Of a stretch of DNA of 55,227 nt, positions 34,193 to 41,627 are shown one piece after another. Each line of letters starts with the position of its first letter. Position 1 is the first letter of the stretch. Source of the DNA: Caulobacteraceae bacterium (lineage in GTDB: Bacteria; Pseudomonadota; Alphaproteobacteria; Caulobacterales; Caulobacteraceae); contig JAFBAO010000020.1 in the NCBI GenBank assembly GCA_019247715.1, positions 1-55,227 of the forward strand, in the 5' to 3' direction. The notes below the pieces were generated by a model. It saw nothing but the letters and a program-made list of their open reading frames with translations. It was not told the DNA's origin and searched no databases. The position numbers and the translations under genes were made by a program.

Positions 34193-35158
34193 TCAGGCGG
34201 CCGAGGCGAGCGGTCGCCCCTGACGTTTGAAGTCCGCCAGGTGCGATGCGATCGCGCAGGAGGCGAGGCGGGTCGTCAGCGAGTCGGCCCGGCTGGTCAG
34301 GATGATCGGCGCCCTGGCGCCGAGGACGATGCCTGCGGCGTCACCGCCGGCGAGGAACGAAAGGCTTTTGGCGAGCATGTTCCCGGCCTCGAGGTTCGGG
34401 ACCAGAAGCACGTTCGCCCGGCCGGCGACCGGGGAGACGATGCCTTTGACGGCGGCCGCTTCCGGGCTGATGGCGTTGTCGAGCGCCAGAGGCCCATCGA
34501 GCAGCGCGCCGGTGATCTGGCCGCGGTCGGCCATCTTGCAAAGCGCCGCCGCCTCGATGGTGGAGGGAACTTCCGGATTGATGGTCTCCATGGCGCTGAG
34601 GATCGCGACGCGCACCTCGGCGACGTTCATGGCGTGGCTAAGGTCGATCGCGTTCTGGGCGATGTCGACCTTCTCCTCGAGACTCGGGGCGATGTTGACG
34701 GCCGCGTCGGTGATGACGAGGGCGTTGGCGTGGCCAGGCACATCGAGGATGAAGCAGTGGCTGATGCGCCGCTCGGTGCGCAGACCGGCTTCGCGTCGCA
34801 CCGCCGCACCCATCAGCAGATCGGTGTGCAAGCTCCCCTTCATCAGCGCCTCGGCGCCGCGCGTGCGCACCAGGGCGACGGCTTTGGCGGCCGAGTCCGG
34901 ATCGTCGGTGGCGTCGACGAACTCGAAGCGGTCGATGTTCAGTCCCGCCGTGTCGGCTACCTCTCGCAAGCGCGCTGACGGACCGACGAGGATGGGTTCG
35001 ATCAGTCGCAGGCGCGCGGCTTCGACCGCGCCGCTCAGGGAGATCTCGTCGCAGGGGTAGGCCACCGCGGTCCGCACGGCGGGAAGCGCCTGGGCGGCCT
35101 CGATCAAGCGGAAGTAACGGACGTGGGGACGGCCGTTGGCCTTCGGAACGTCAGGCAC
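34193..35158 (-). CDS. pta: phosphate acetyl/butyryltransferase
   Basis: The 321-residue product is a PTA/PTB-family phosphotransacylase, which turns acyl-CoA and phosphate into acyl phosphate for the kinase encoded next. Typical segments are GAEALMKGSLHTD, SHCFILDVPGHA, VITDAAVNIAPSLEEK, VAILSAMETINPEVPST and GALLDGPLALDNAISPEAA. Many alphaproteobacterial relatives carry an N-terminal MaoC-type hydratase domain of about 140 residues; this one lacks it. The start is GTG with GGAGAGA upstream. Whether acetyl- or butyryl-CoA is preferred cannot be told from the sequence. Confidence 0.92.
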   Translation of the reverse strand: MPDVPKANGRPHVRYFRLIEAAQALPAVRTAVAYPCDEISLSGAVEAARLRLIEPILVGPSARLREVADTAGLNIDRFEFVDATDDPDSAAKAVALVRTRGAEALMKGSLHTDLLMGAAVRREAGLRTERRISHCFILDVPGHANALVITDAAVNIAPSLEEKVDIAQNAIDLSHAMNVAEVRVAILSAMETINPEVPSTIEAAALCKMADRGQITGALLDGPLALDNAISPEAAAVKGIVSPVAGRANVLLVPNLEAGNMLAKSLSFLAGGDAAGIVLGARAPIILTSRADSLTTRLASCAIASHLADFKRQGRPLASAA

Positions 35159-35558
35159 GCGCTCTCTCCGTCATCTCTCTTTCGCCCCGCATCACGCGCT
35201 CGCCTGGGCCGTTGGGGCTGGCGCCAGGCCGAGTCTTGCCGCCGCGGCGACTAAACAACCGGCGAAAACCACGGCAAATGCGGGTTAACCCCCAGTTCAC
35301 CGGTGCGGACGACCTACGGGTCACAGCTATTGGAAGCCGGGCGAGCGAGGTTCGGGCGTCCGAGCGCTGCGCCCGGATTCAGCTTTGCCGGCGGACTGCT
35401 CGGTTCGGCTGTCAGCAAACCTCCAGATGAGTGTCCCTACCGGGGCTTTCCTTGGCGCAGCTTCGGGTATGCCACCGATTTGTCAGGGAGCCGGCGACGC
35501 TATTGAATCCCACGAGCGGCCGAGTTCTCGGCCCGATTTCGACGGGGGCGAGACGACC
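35159..35558. promoter_or_regulatory. divergent intergenic region between pta and the HWE kinase
   Basis: This gap of 400 bp holds the promoters of pta-ackA and of the HWE kinase. It contains a perfect palindrome GGGTTAACCC at 35282-35291, about 125 bp before pta, which could be an operator. No FixK-type box is seen. The kinase frame is open back to 35385 but without family features in that part. Confidence 0.35.
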
Positions 35559-36917
35559 ATGTTCTCTCAAGCCGCAACCCAGAGGATGAATTTCGTGGCC
35601 GGGCGCGCTCCGAACGAGATCCGCCAGCTGGACGATCGGTCGCGCCAGATCATCGCCGAGCTTCCCGAAGGCTTCATGAGCTTCGACGAGGGCTGGCGCT
35701 TCGTGGAATGCAACCCGGCGGCCGAACGGCTCCTGAAGCGGGACCGGCGCGAACTGCTCGGGCGGCAGTTCTGCGATTTCGCGGGACTGGGGTGGGACAC
35801 TCCGTTCGCCAAGTTGATCCGAGGCGTCGCCGCCAACCGCAAGGCCGAGAACGCCGAGGTCACGCTCAAGAACAATCAGCGCTCGCGCGTCCTCTCCATC
35901 CACGCCTATCCCCTCGGCGAAGGCGTCGCGGCGATCTGCCATGATATCACGGCGGCGCGGGCGGCCGAACGGCGCCTGGCGCGTAGCGAGGCTCGCTACC
36001 GCGAAATCGCGGATGGACTCCCGGCCGCCGCGTGGCTGAGCCGTGCGAACGGCGAGCTCGAGTTTATCAACCAGGCGATGGTCGATTCTCTGGGCAAGGC
36101 GCGCAGCCTGTTGCTCGGCGACGGATGGCTCGACTCGATCGATCCCGAAGACCGCCGGAAATTCATGTCTAGGCGGGCGCAGGCGTGGGAGCACCACAGT
36201 TCGTTTCACTACGAGGGCCGTTTCCGCAGGCCTGGCGGCGACCTGCGGATCATCGAACTCGACGGACGTCCGCGTTTTGACGGCGTGGGGCGCTTTCGGG
36301 GCTATCTCGGGATAGCGACGGACGTCACCGACGCGCGCGAGGCGCAACTGCGACACCGGCTGCTCGTGAACGAGCTGAACCACCGCGTCAAGAACACCCT
36401 GGCGACGGTGCAGGCGCTGGTCCGCCTCACCTTGCAGGAGCATGAGGCGCCGACCGCGGTGGAGCACGACTTCGTCGAGCGACTGGCCGCCCTTTCGTCG
36501 GTCCATGACACGCTCAATCGGACGCACTGGAAGAGCGCCGACCTCCGCGAACTGCTCGGCGAGGTGACGCTGCCCTACGACGGTCGGATTTCGATCGCGG
36601 GGCCGAAGGCGAAGGTCGCGCCAAACGTCGCGATCGCGCTGGCGATGGGCTTCCACGAGCTCGCCACCAACGCCGCGAAGTATGGGGCGCTTTCCATCGC
36701 CGGCGGTCGTATCGAACTCAGCTGGAGCAAGAGCGAAGCGGCCGTCGCCCTGCAATGGAAAGAGTTGGGCGGCCCGTCGGTGGCGCCCCCGGAAAAGTCG
36801 GGCTTTGGATCGCGCCTGCTCGGCAAGCTTCTGAGCGGCCAGCTCGGGCGCCCTGCGGAGATGGTCTACACGCCCGAGGGACTGGTCTGCAGATTGCAGG
36901 CTCCGTTGGCCGAGTAG
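35559..36917 (+). CDS. HWE-family PAS histidine kinase
   Basis: With the ATG at 35559 the protein has 452 residues and no membrane segment. Two PAS domains are seen: one at about 25-130, starting ELPEGFMSFDEGWRF, and one at about 140-260, starting REIADGLPAAAWLSR, with a PAC-like GYLGIATDVTDAREAQ end. The kinase core has the acceptor His275 in LVNELNHRVKNTLATVQAL, the N box FHELATNAAKYGAL and the WKELGGP segment with the Trp-x-Glu of the HWE group. HWE kinases in alphaproteobacteria sense light, redox or general stress. No cofactor-binding Cys of LOV type is evident. No response regulator is adjacent. Confidence 0.9.
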   Translation: MFSQAATQRMNFVAGRAPNEIRQLDDRSRQIIAELPEGFMSFDEGWRFVECNPAAERLLKRDRRELLGRQFCDFAGLGWDTPFAKLIRGVAANRKAENAEVTLKNNQRSRVLSIHAYPLGEGVAAICHDITAARAAERRLARSEARYREIADGLPAAAWLSRANGELEFINQAMVDSLGKARSLLLGDGWLDSIDPEDRRKFMSRRAQAWEHHSSFHYEGRFRRPGGDLRIIELDGRPRFDGVGRFRGYLGIATDVTDAREAQLRHRLLVNELNHRVKNTLATVQALVRLTLQEHEAPTAVEHDFVERLAALSSVHDTLNRTHWKSADLRELLGEVTLPYDGRISIAGPKAKVAPNVAIALAMGFHELATNAAKYGALSIAGGRIELSWSKSEAAVALQWKELGGPSVAPPEKSGFGSRLLGKLLSGQLGRPAEMVYTPEGLVCRLQAPLAE

Positions 36918-37093
36918 TCTTGGCAGGGCTGGCGCAGGCGCCCGAGTCCTACTCAGGGGAAGTCCCCGTTTGCGCTAAGGATTAAACCTGAGTGTGTCGG
37001 CGCCGGCGAGCGGCCATTTTCGAGGCGACCGGTTATCGGATTTTCACGCATCCCCCCGTCCGAACGCCCGGTCACACCTCGGCCCAAACCCCT

Positions 37094-37139
37094 CGGCCGT
37101 GGTACTTGCGCCCCGGCCACGGCCGGGGCGCTCTTGTTG
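37094..37139. terminator. GC-rich hairpin between convergent HWE kinase and L,D-transpeptidase genes
   Basis: CGGCCGTGG (37094-37102) pairs with CCACGGCCG (37117-37125). An alternative inner stem, CCCCGGCC/GGCCGGGG, is followed by CGCTCTTGTTGT. The place between two convergent genes and the partial T-run suggest a terminator for the rightward kinase transcript. Confidence 0.45.
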
Positions 37140-37192
37140 TGACGCCGCCTCGGACAAGCGGATTTGCGCGGCGCCGCAAGGCTAGAAGCTCT

Positions 37193-38155
37193 TCAGGGCC
37201 GCCCTTCCACCTGGACCACGGCGCCCTCGCGCGGGGCGGTCGCCGGATCCGGCTGCCCCGCCGCCGCCGGCGAGGCCTGGCCGGGCTCGGGGGGCGCGTT
37301 GACCCCTCCCCGGCCGCCATTGGCCACGAAGGCCGGGAAGACTTCGGCCAAGGGCCGCGTGTCGGGGAGGACGTAGACGACCCCGCTGCCGCCCGCGAAC
37401 GCCTTCAGCACCACGTTGTCGTAGAAGGCCTTCGGGACGTTGATGCAGCCATAGGTGATGCGATGATCGCCCGGAGCGCGCGAGCGCAGGCGCTTCAGGC
37501 GCGCCTCCTTGGGATTGGTGGTGATCACCGGATGCAGCGAGATGGCGTCGGCGTAGTCGACCCAGAGAACCGTCCGATCGCCCCTGGCCGCTCCGAAGCC
37601 CGCCAGGAACCGTCCGGCCGGGGTCGTGCGCTCATCGGGTCGAATGGCCGATAGAGCCCGATCGCCGACGCCGGCCGCGGATTCGTCGCCCGGCGCCAGT
37701 CCCACGAGGACAGGCGCCGCGCCCAGAAGTCGGCTCTCGGCGTCAAAGACGAAGATGTCGGCGGCCGCCTTGTCGACGATCACGAACGGCAGCCCGCCGT
37801 TGTCCCGCGAGGCGGTCACCCAACCGGCCATCTGCGCGGCGGTGTCGGACGGGATCTGGAGCCGCGGCAGGCCGCGCGAGGGCGGGGGGGTTGGATAGGC
37901 TGCTTCAGGGGCCGGCGCCGGCTGGAGACCCCCGTCTTGCCCAGCCGGCGGCGCGTTGAGCACCGGCGGCTCGGGCGCCTCCTTGGGCGGGGGCGCCTCG
38001 AGGAGCGGCGGACCCACGGCCTGGTCAGGCGGGGCCGCGTCGATGGCTGGCGCGGTGTCGGATTGCGCAAGCGCCGCGGAAGGCTTGGAAGATGCAGCGC
38101 ACATGGCGCCGATCCCTAGGCCGAGCGAGAGCGCAATCCGCACCGGGACGTCCAT
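37193..38155 (-). CDS. L,D-transpeptidase (YkuD-like variant)
   Basis: The 320-residue product has a signal peptide (cleavage near ALA at 28-30), a Pro/Ala-rich linker (31-100) and a catalytic domain. The usual [S/T]HGC motif reads TYGCIN, with Cys237 as nucleophile and Tyr in place of His. The catalytic His is probably His208 in SLHPV; His231 is another option. I have seen this aromatic-GCINVP form in a periplasmic subgroup of YkuD proteins. It would cross-link peptidoglycan or attach a protein to it. A Lpp-like lipoprotein is encoded 52 bp upstream on the same strand, which makes tethering of envelope proteins an attractive but unproven role. Confidence 0.78.
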   Translation of the reverse strand: MDVPVRIALSLGLGIGAMCAASSKPSAALAQSDTAPAIDAAPPDQAVGPPLLEAPPPKEAPEPPVLNAPPAGQDGGLQPAPAPEAAYPTPPPSRGLPRLQIPSDTAAQMAGWVTASRDNGGLPFVIVDKAAADIFVFDAESRLLGAAPVLVGLAPGDESAAGVGDRALSAIRPDERTTPAGRFLAGFGAARGDRTVLWVDYADAISLHPVITTNPKEARLKRLRSRAPGDHRITYGCINVPKAFYDNVVLKAFAGGSGVVYVLPDTRPLAEVFPAFVANGGRGGVNAPPEPGQASPAAAGQPDPATAPREGAVVQVEGRP

Positions 38156-38207
38156 GACCTACTGTGCCGTGAGCAAGGGACGCCTTAAGAGACTCGCGCG
38201 GAGCCAA

Positions 38208-38531
38208 TCAGTTCCGCGGCCGCTTGGCCGCCAGGCGCTGCTCGATGGCGTCCACCCGCGGAGTCAGCTGATCGAGCCGCTGGTTCGCCTGCTGAGCGGC
38301 GGCCATGGCCTGCTGGGCCGCGGCGCCGGCGGACTGCGCGGCGCTGTTGGCTGCGTCGGCCTTCTGGCTGGCGTCGGTCGCCTTCGCGTCCACCGCATTG
38401 ACGTGGTTGGTCACGGTGGCGATCTGCTGGTCCACATAGTCCTTGGTGGCGCAGGCGCTGAGGCTAAGGCCTCCCAGGGCCACGATCGCTACGGTCCGCG
38501 AAGCGGCGAGCCCATATTTGATTGGGGACAT
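38208..38531 (-). CDS. Lpp/OprI-like alanine-rich lipoprotein
   Basis: This 107-residue lipoprotein has a lipobox LSAC with Cys27. The mature part is one long helix with Ala/Gln-rich heptads (about 40-100, AAQSAGAAAQQAMAAAQQ), the alanine-zipper pattern of Lpp and OprI, which form trimers under the outer membrane. It ends AAKRPRN, so the Lys is five residues from the C-terminus rather than last as in E. coli Lpp. GAGGA precedes the ATG. It lies between an L,D-transpeptidase gene and an UrcA gene on the same strand. Covalent linkage to peptidoglycan is possible but not shown. Confidence 0.75.
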   Translation of the reverse strand: MSPIKYGLAASRTVAIVALGGLSLSACATKDYVDQQIATVTNHVNAVDAKATDASQKADAANSAAQSAGAAAQQAMAAAQQANQRLDQLTPRVDAIEQRLAAKRPRN

Positions 38532-38588
38532 CTTCAGATCCTCTGTCAGTTGGATGAGATCCCTCGGAATCGGAGGGAAGGGATGGGA

Positions 38589-39050
38589 TCAGCGGCTCGC
38601 CGCCGCCTGTTGGCCCGCGGCGGTGATCGCCCGCGCCACCTGCGGCATGGCGGTGTTCATCGCGGTTCTCACGCAGTCCCCGGATCCCTGGGTGGTGGGG
38701 TACATCGAGGCCGGATAGAGCTTGTCGAGCTCCGCGCAGGCCCGTGTCGCCGCGTCCCGGACGCGGGCCTCGAGGGTCGTGACGGCCGACTGCTCCTTGA
38801 GGTCGAGGTCGTCGAAGAAGACCTCGCGCGAAAGGATGATCTCCTCGATCGGCGCGCCGGTGTTGGTACGGCCGACTTCGGAGCGGGTGACCATGTGAGG
38901 CGCTTCGACGATGATCTCCTGGACCGTCGTCTGGGCGATCACGGCGGTGGCGCCGAGCGCGAGTGCGAGCGAAGCCAGCGCCGACATGCCGTAGCGCATC
39001 GTTCTCTTCAAAGCGCCCGGAATGAGTTTGGTCCTTCCGCTGGCTTCCAT
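38589..39050 (-). CDS. UrcA family exported protein
   Basis: The 153-residue product has a signal peptide around residues 18-39 (RYGMSALASLALALGATAVIA). The mature part has an APHMVTR segment, then SREVFFDDLDLKEQSAVTTLEARVRDAATRAC, which is the UrcA pattern with its conserved Cys. A second Cys lies in SGDCVRTAM, so one disulphide is likely. UrcA proteins are small, exported and found in Caulobacterales and Sphingomonadales; their function is unknown. AGGAGA lies at good spacing before the ATG at 39050; an internal Met (38999) would also give a full signal. Confidence 0.82.
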   Translation of the reverse strand: MEASGRTKLIPGALKRTMRYGMSALASLALALGATAVIAQTTVQEIIVEAPHMVTRSEVGRTNTGAPIEEIILSREVFFDDLDLKEQSAVTTLEARVRDAATRACAELDKLYPASMYPTTQGSGDCVRTAMNTAMPQVARAITAAGQQAAASR

Positions 39051-39155
39051 GGGTCAGTTCTCCTGCTCGCCGAGGCTTTGACGTTCAGCCCTGACGGGCG
39101 CAGCCGGCTGGCTGGCCTTCCACTAGTGCGTCAGCATGGCTGAGCTCACGGTGGG

Positions 39156-39183
39156 GAACATCAGGTGCAATACGGAGTTTGCG
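39156..39183. repeat. short dispersed repeat, copy A
   Basis: This 28 bp segment starts GAACATCAGGTGCAATAC and ends TTTGCG. It matches the segment at 41513-41540 at 26 of 28 positions. A weaker match to its central 20 bases lies at 24115-24134. All three are intergenic. It is about 105 bp upstream of the UrcA start. Confidence 0.7.
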
Positions 39184-39378
39184 CGGCGCGGAAGCCTTGC
39201 TCTCCCGGCTTGCGGCGCGATGGTCAGAAGGGCGCGGCGTACTAGGGGAAATCCCGAGTGCATCGCCTCAGGCGGCCCGCCCATCGCCCCCGCACGCAGT
39301 CCGACGCTCGCTCGGGTCCGCGCGCTGGCGAACTTCGGACTCCGGCGGCGCCGGAGCGCCGGCCTTGGGGACGGCGAA

Positions 39379-39417
39379 GGCCCGGCGCCCGCGCAGAGCG
39401 TGCGCAAGCGCCGGGCC
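39379..39417 (-). terminator. GC-rich hairpin after the charged-repeat gene
   Basis: GGCCCGGCGC (39379-39388) pairs perfectly with GCGCCGGGCC (39408-39417) around a 19-base loop that can pair further. It begins about 24 bp after the stop of the leftward gene at 39441. There is no T-tract in that direction. Confidence 0.5.
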
Positions 39418-39440
39418 CCCGCGCCCCGCCTTGACGGCGA

Positions 39441-40022
39441 TCAGGAAAACTCAGCTTCTCGGAGCGCCTTTCCCATCATCGCGCCGCGCGCCCGGCGGCG
39501 GCCGACGATCCGCCGTCCGATCAGGAAGCGGACGAGCTGACGGTCCTCTTCGTCTTCCCCTTGGTCCTCGTCGATGTCGGCGTCGTCGTCTCCGCCTTCC
39601 CGCATCAGGTGGGCGATGAGGAGGCGACGCAGCCGCCGGCGGCGTGCGATGCCCCCGCCGACCAGCAGACGCAGAAGTTGACGCTCGTCCTCGCCGCCTC
39701 CGTCCTCGTCCTCGTCGTCCGCCGAGGCCCGCTCTTGCAGCAAGCGCGCCAGGATCACGCGACGCAACCGCTTGCGGCGGGCGACGCCGCCCGCCAGCAG
39801 CAGGCGGGTTAGTCCGCGTTCGTCATCGTCTCCTTCATCGCCCGAAACGCCCTCGTCCTCGTCCTCGTCGGCCCTCTCCCGGAGAAGGTGGGCCAGAACG
39901 AGCCGGCGCAGCCGGCGTCGACGCAGCGCCTTGCCGCCGGCGAGAAACCGGATGACCCGATCTTCGTCGAGGCCGCCGCCGGTTTCGGCTTCGCCCGGAT
40001 CAAGGGTGCTAGAGATGGCCAT
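39441..40022 (-). CDS. unrecognised protein of four charged tandem repeats
   Basis: The ATG at 40022 has GGAGA upstream and follows its neighbour by 14 bp. The 193-residue product is built of four units of about 45-48 residues. Each has a short hydrophobic helix with a Gly pair (as in LLAGGVA), a basic cluster (RRRRLRR near 34-40, RRKRLRR 82-88, RRRRLRR 127-133, a weaker RRRAR 175-179), a Leu-rich helix ending LLRER, LLQER or LMREG, and in the first three units a linker of almost pure Asp/Glu/Gly. The fourth unit ends the protein without a linker. No signal peptide or membrane segment is present. The charge pattern suggests self-assembly or binding of nucleic acid or polyphosphate; that is inference. 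I know no family like it. Confidence 0.8.
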   Translation of the reverse strand: MAISSTLDPGEAETGGGLDEDRVIRFLAGGKALRRRRLRRLVLAHLLRERADEDEDEGVSGDEGDDDERGLTRLLLAGGVARRKRLRRVILARLLQERASADDEDEDGGGEDERQLLRLLVGGGIARRRRLRRLLIAHLMREGGDDDADIDEDQGEDEEDRQLVRFLIGRRIVGRRRARGAMMGKALREAEFS

Positions 40023-40036
40023 GGTGTTTCTCCGTA

Positions 40037-40582
40037 TCAGGATGGCGCGCCGGCTTCGGGAGCGCGACGAGCCGGGCTGGAGCCCCCCAGCCGATGGCGC
40101 GAGGATGCGTCCGGCGCGCCGGGCGGCGCGGCGGAGGCCTCGCGGATGATCGTGCCGAGCATGGCGCTGTTCAGCACCTCGCGGCGCAGCAGCTGCTTGG
40201 CGGGCGTGCGCTCGATGAGGGAGTCGAGCAGCAGGTCGTGAAGATCCGCCTCCTCCTCGCTCTCGCCGGCGTCCTCCTCGGCGCGGCCAGCGAAGGTTCG
40301 CTCGTCGAGCACACACGCGATCCCGGCCTCGAAGGCTTGCTGGACTAAGCCGTGCAGGGTCGAGTTCAATCGCTCGCCCAGCAGCTGCTTGGCCCGCCGC
40401 GGCGAGAGCTGGCGCTCCGAGCCGTCGGGATTCACTGTCTCGATCTTCACGATCGAACCATCCGCGGCCTTCAGGGTCACGAGAACGAGCGCCTCCGCCG
40501 GCTTGGCCGGCGAGGCTGTCGCCTGTCGGCGTCGCCTGCGGGGACGGGAATGGTCGGCGGCGCCGCCTTCCGGAGAATTCAT
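40037..40582 (-). CDS. hypothetical protein, operon partner of the charged-repeat protein
   Basis: The 181-residue product begins with a basic stretch (RPRRRRRQ at about 14-21). It then has a small beta-like domain (about 28-65, with VLVTLKAADGSIVKIETV and a Gly-Ser-Glu turn), a helical region (RRAKQLLGERLNSTLHGLVQQAFEAG), an acidic linker (EEDAGESEEEAD, about 101-112) and a Leu/Arg-rich helix pair (LLLDSLIERTPAKQLLRREVL). The tail is Pro/Ala-rich. The alternation of basic, acidic and Leu-rich helical parts echoes the downstream protein. GAGG precedes the ATG. No family is recognised. The promoter region carries a CCCCTAGGGG palindrome about 30 bp upstream. Confidence 0.72.
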   Translation of the reverse strand: MNSPEGGAADHSRPRRRRRQATASPAKPAEALVLVTLKAADGSIVKIETVNPDGSERQLSPRRAKQLLGERLNSTLHGLVQQAFEAGIACVLDERTFAGRAEEDAGESEEEADLHDLLLDSLIERTPAKQLLRREVLNSAMLGTIIREASAAPPGAPDASSRHRLGGSSPARRAPEAGAPS

Positions 40583-40760
40583 CGAAAACCTCGCGGATGG
40601 GTCGCGAGGCCTCCCCTAGGGGGGTTACTGGCCCGGCGACCGGGCTTGAGCCCGATAGGAAGGCGCCGAACCTAGTCTTAGGTCTGACGGCCAGGGATCA
40701 GGTGGATCACTGAAGGGCCGCCGGACATGGCTGGGTTTAGACCCTAGGGGCAGGAGAGCG
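40583..40760. promoter_or_regulatory. divergent promoter region with two CTAGGGG motifs
   Basis: This region separates the leftward charged-repeat operon from the rightward cytochrome c gene. It holds a CCCCTAGGGG palindrome at 40613-40622 and a second CCCTAGGGG at 40742-40750, just ahead of the cytochrome ribosome site. CTAG is rare in most high-GC bacteria, so two in 140 bp are notable. No sigma boxes are clear. Confidence 0.4.
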
Positions 40761-41306
40761 ATGAACCGGTTTCTGACGGCGATGACCTGGGCCTTGGCGG
40801 CGATCTGGCCGACGGCCGACACTCATTCCGCGGACGTCCAGGCGAAGGACCCAGTCGTTGTGGGACGCAAGATCGCCGTCCGCGTTTGCGCCGATTGTCA
40901 CGTCGTCACCCCGGATCAGAAATCGGCGCGGCTCCTCTTCCAGCGCACGCCCAGTTTCCCAGAGATCGCCAACAGGCCGGCGACCTCGGCCAGAAGCCTG
41001 GAGCAATTCCTCTACACGACGCGCTGGGATCAGTACGGGCGCCCCATGACGATGCCGAACCTCAACCTTCCCAAGGAGCAAGCCGGGTACGTGGTCGCCT
41101 ACATCATGAGCTTGAGAGGCTCGCCGGCGCCCGCTGCGGCCATCGCAGTCCCGGGGACACCCACCGCCCGACAAAGGTGCCTCGACAGCTGCGTCGCCCG
41201 CTCGCACACGCAATGCATGCTCGGCTACTGCGCAAAGGCCGACTCGATCTTCCATGGGATCGAGCCTGTCTCCGAGGCCATCAAGCGATGCCAGGCGCGG
41301 TGCTGA
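40761..41306 (+). CDS. exported c-type cytochrome with a cysteine-rich tail
   Basis: The 181-residue product has a signal peptide (hydrophobic 4-16, cleavage near HSA at 22-24). The heme-binding motif is CADCH (43-47). The sixth ligand is probably Met96 or Met98 in RPMTMPN, and a C-terminal helix QAGYVVAYIMSL completes a class I cytochrome c of about 95 residues. A linker leads to an extra 45-residue tail with six cysteines in the pattern CX3C-X7-CX4C-X18-CX3C, probably disulphide-bonded. Such a tail is not part of normal class I cytochromes. It acts in the periplasm, perhaps as an electron carrier. AGGAGAG precedes the ATG. Confidence 0.85.
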   Translation: MNRFLTAMTWALAAIWPTADTHSADVQAKDPVVVGRKIAVRVCADCHVVTPDQKSARLLFQRTPSFPEIANRPATSARSLEQFLYTTRWDQYGRPMTMPNLNLPKEQAGYVVAYIMSLRGSPAPAAAIAVPGTPTARQRCLDSCVARSHTQCMLGYCAKADSIFHGIEPVSEAIKRCQARC

Positions 41307-41329
41307 AAATAGCCCCTCCAAGCAAGGAG

Positions 41330-41358
41330 GCCCGGCGCCTGGGAGAGGAACGCCGGGC
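41330..41358 (+). terminator. hairpin after the cytochrome c gene
   Basis: GCCCGGCG (41330-41337) pairs with CGCCGGGC (41351-41358) around a 13-base loop, 24 bp after the cytochrome stop. There is no T-tract. The stem core is the same as in the hairpin at 39379-39417. Confidence 0.5.
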
Positions 41359-41512
41359 CGGATCAGGCTTGCGGGGGGACGGGCAGGCCTGATCGTTCGC
41401 TTTCGTCGTGCGCTTCACCTTGCAGGAGCGGAAGTTCCGAGATTCCCGGGACGAGGTAATTGCCGGGCCGCCTCCGACCTGAAGCGCCAAGATGGGCCTC
41501 GCGCATGGCGAA

Positions 41513-41540
41513 GAACATCAGGTGCAATACCGAATTTGCG
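41513..41540. repeat. short dispersed repeat, copy B
   Basis: This 28 bp segment starts GAACATCAGGTGCAATAC and ends TTTGCG, with two mismatches to the copy at 39156-39183. It sits in the gap between two convergent genes, so here it is unlikely to be a promoter. Confidence 0.7.
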
Positions 41541-41627
41541 GGCGGAAGCGCGCCAGCCGGGCGGACTGAGCGATCGGTCGCCGCCTCGATTGGGCGCACG
41601 GATGATCAGCAAGGGACGCACGCCTTT

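Larger units (their letters stand above)
39051..39440. other. intergenic region with short dispersed repeat
   Basis: This 390 bp stretch lies between the stop of the charged-repeat gene and the start of the UrcA gene, both leftward. It holds the 28 bp repeat copy at 39156-39183, a CTAGGGGAAATCCC dyad at about 39242-39255, and the hairpin at 39379-39417. No open frame here looks real. Confidence 0.45.
41307..41627. other. intergenic region between convergent genes, with hairpin and repeat
   Basis: This stretch of about 320 bp lies between the cytochrome c gene and the convergent multi-pass membrane protein gene. It has a hairpin GCCCGGCG/CGCCGGGC at 41330-41358 preceded by a small CCTCC/GGAGG stem, and the 28 bp repeat copy at 41513-41540. 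No coding frame looks real. Confidence 0.45.
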
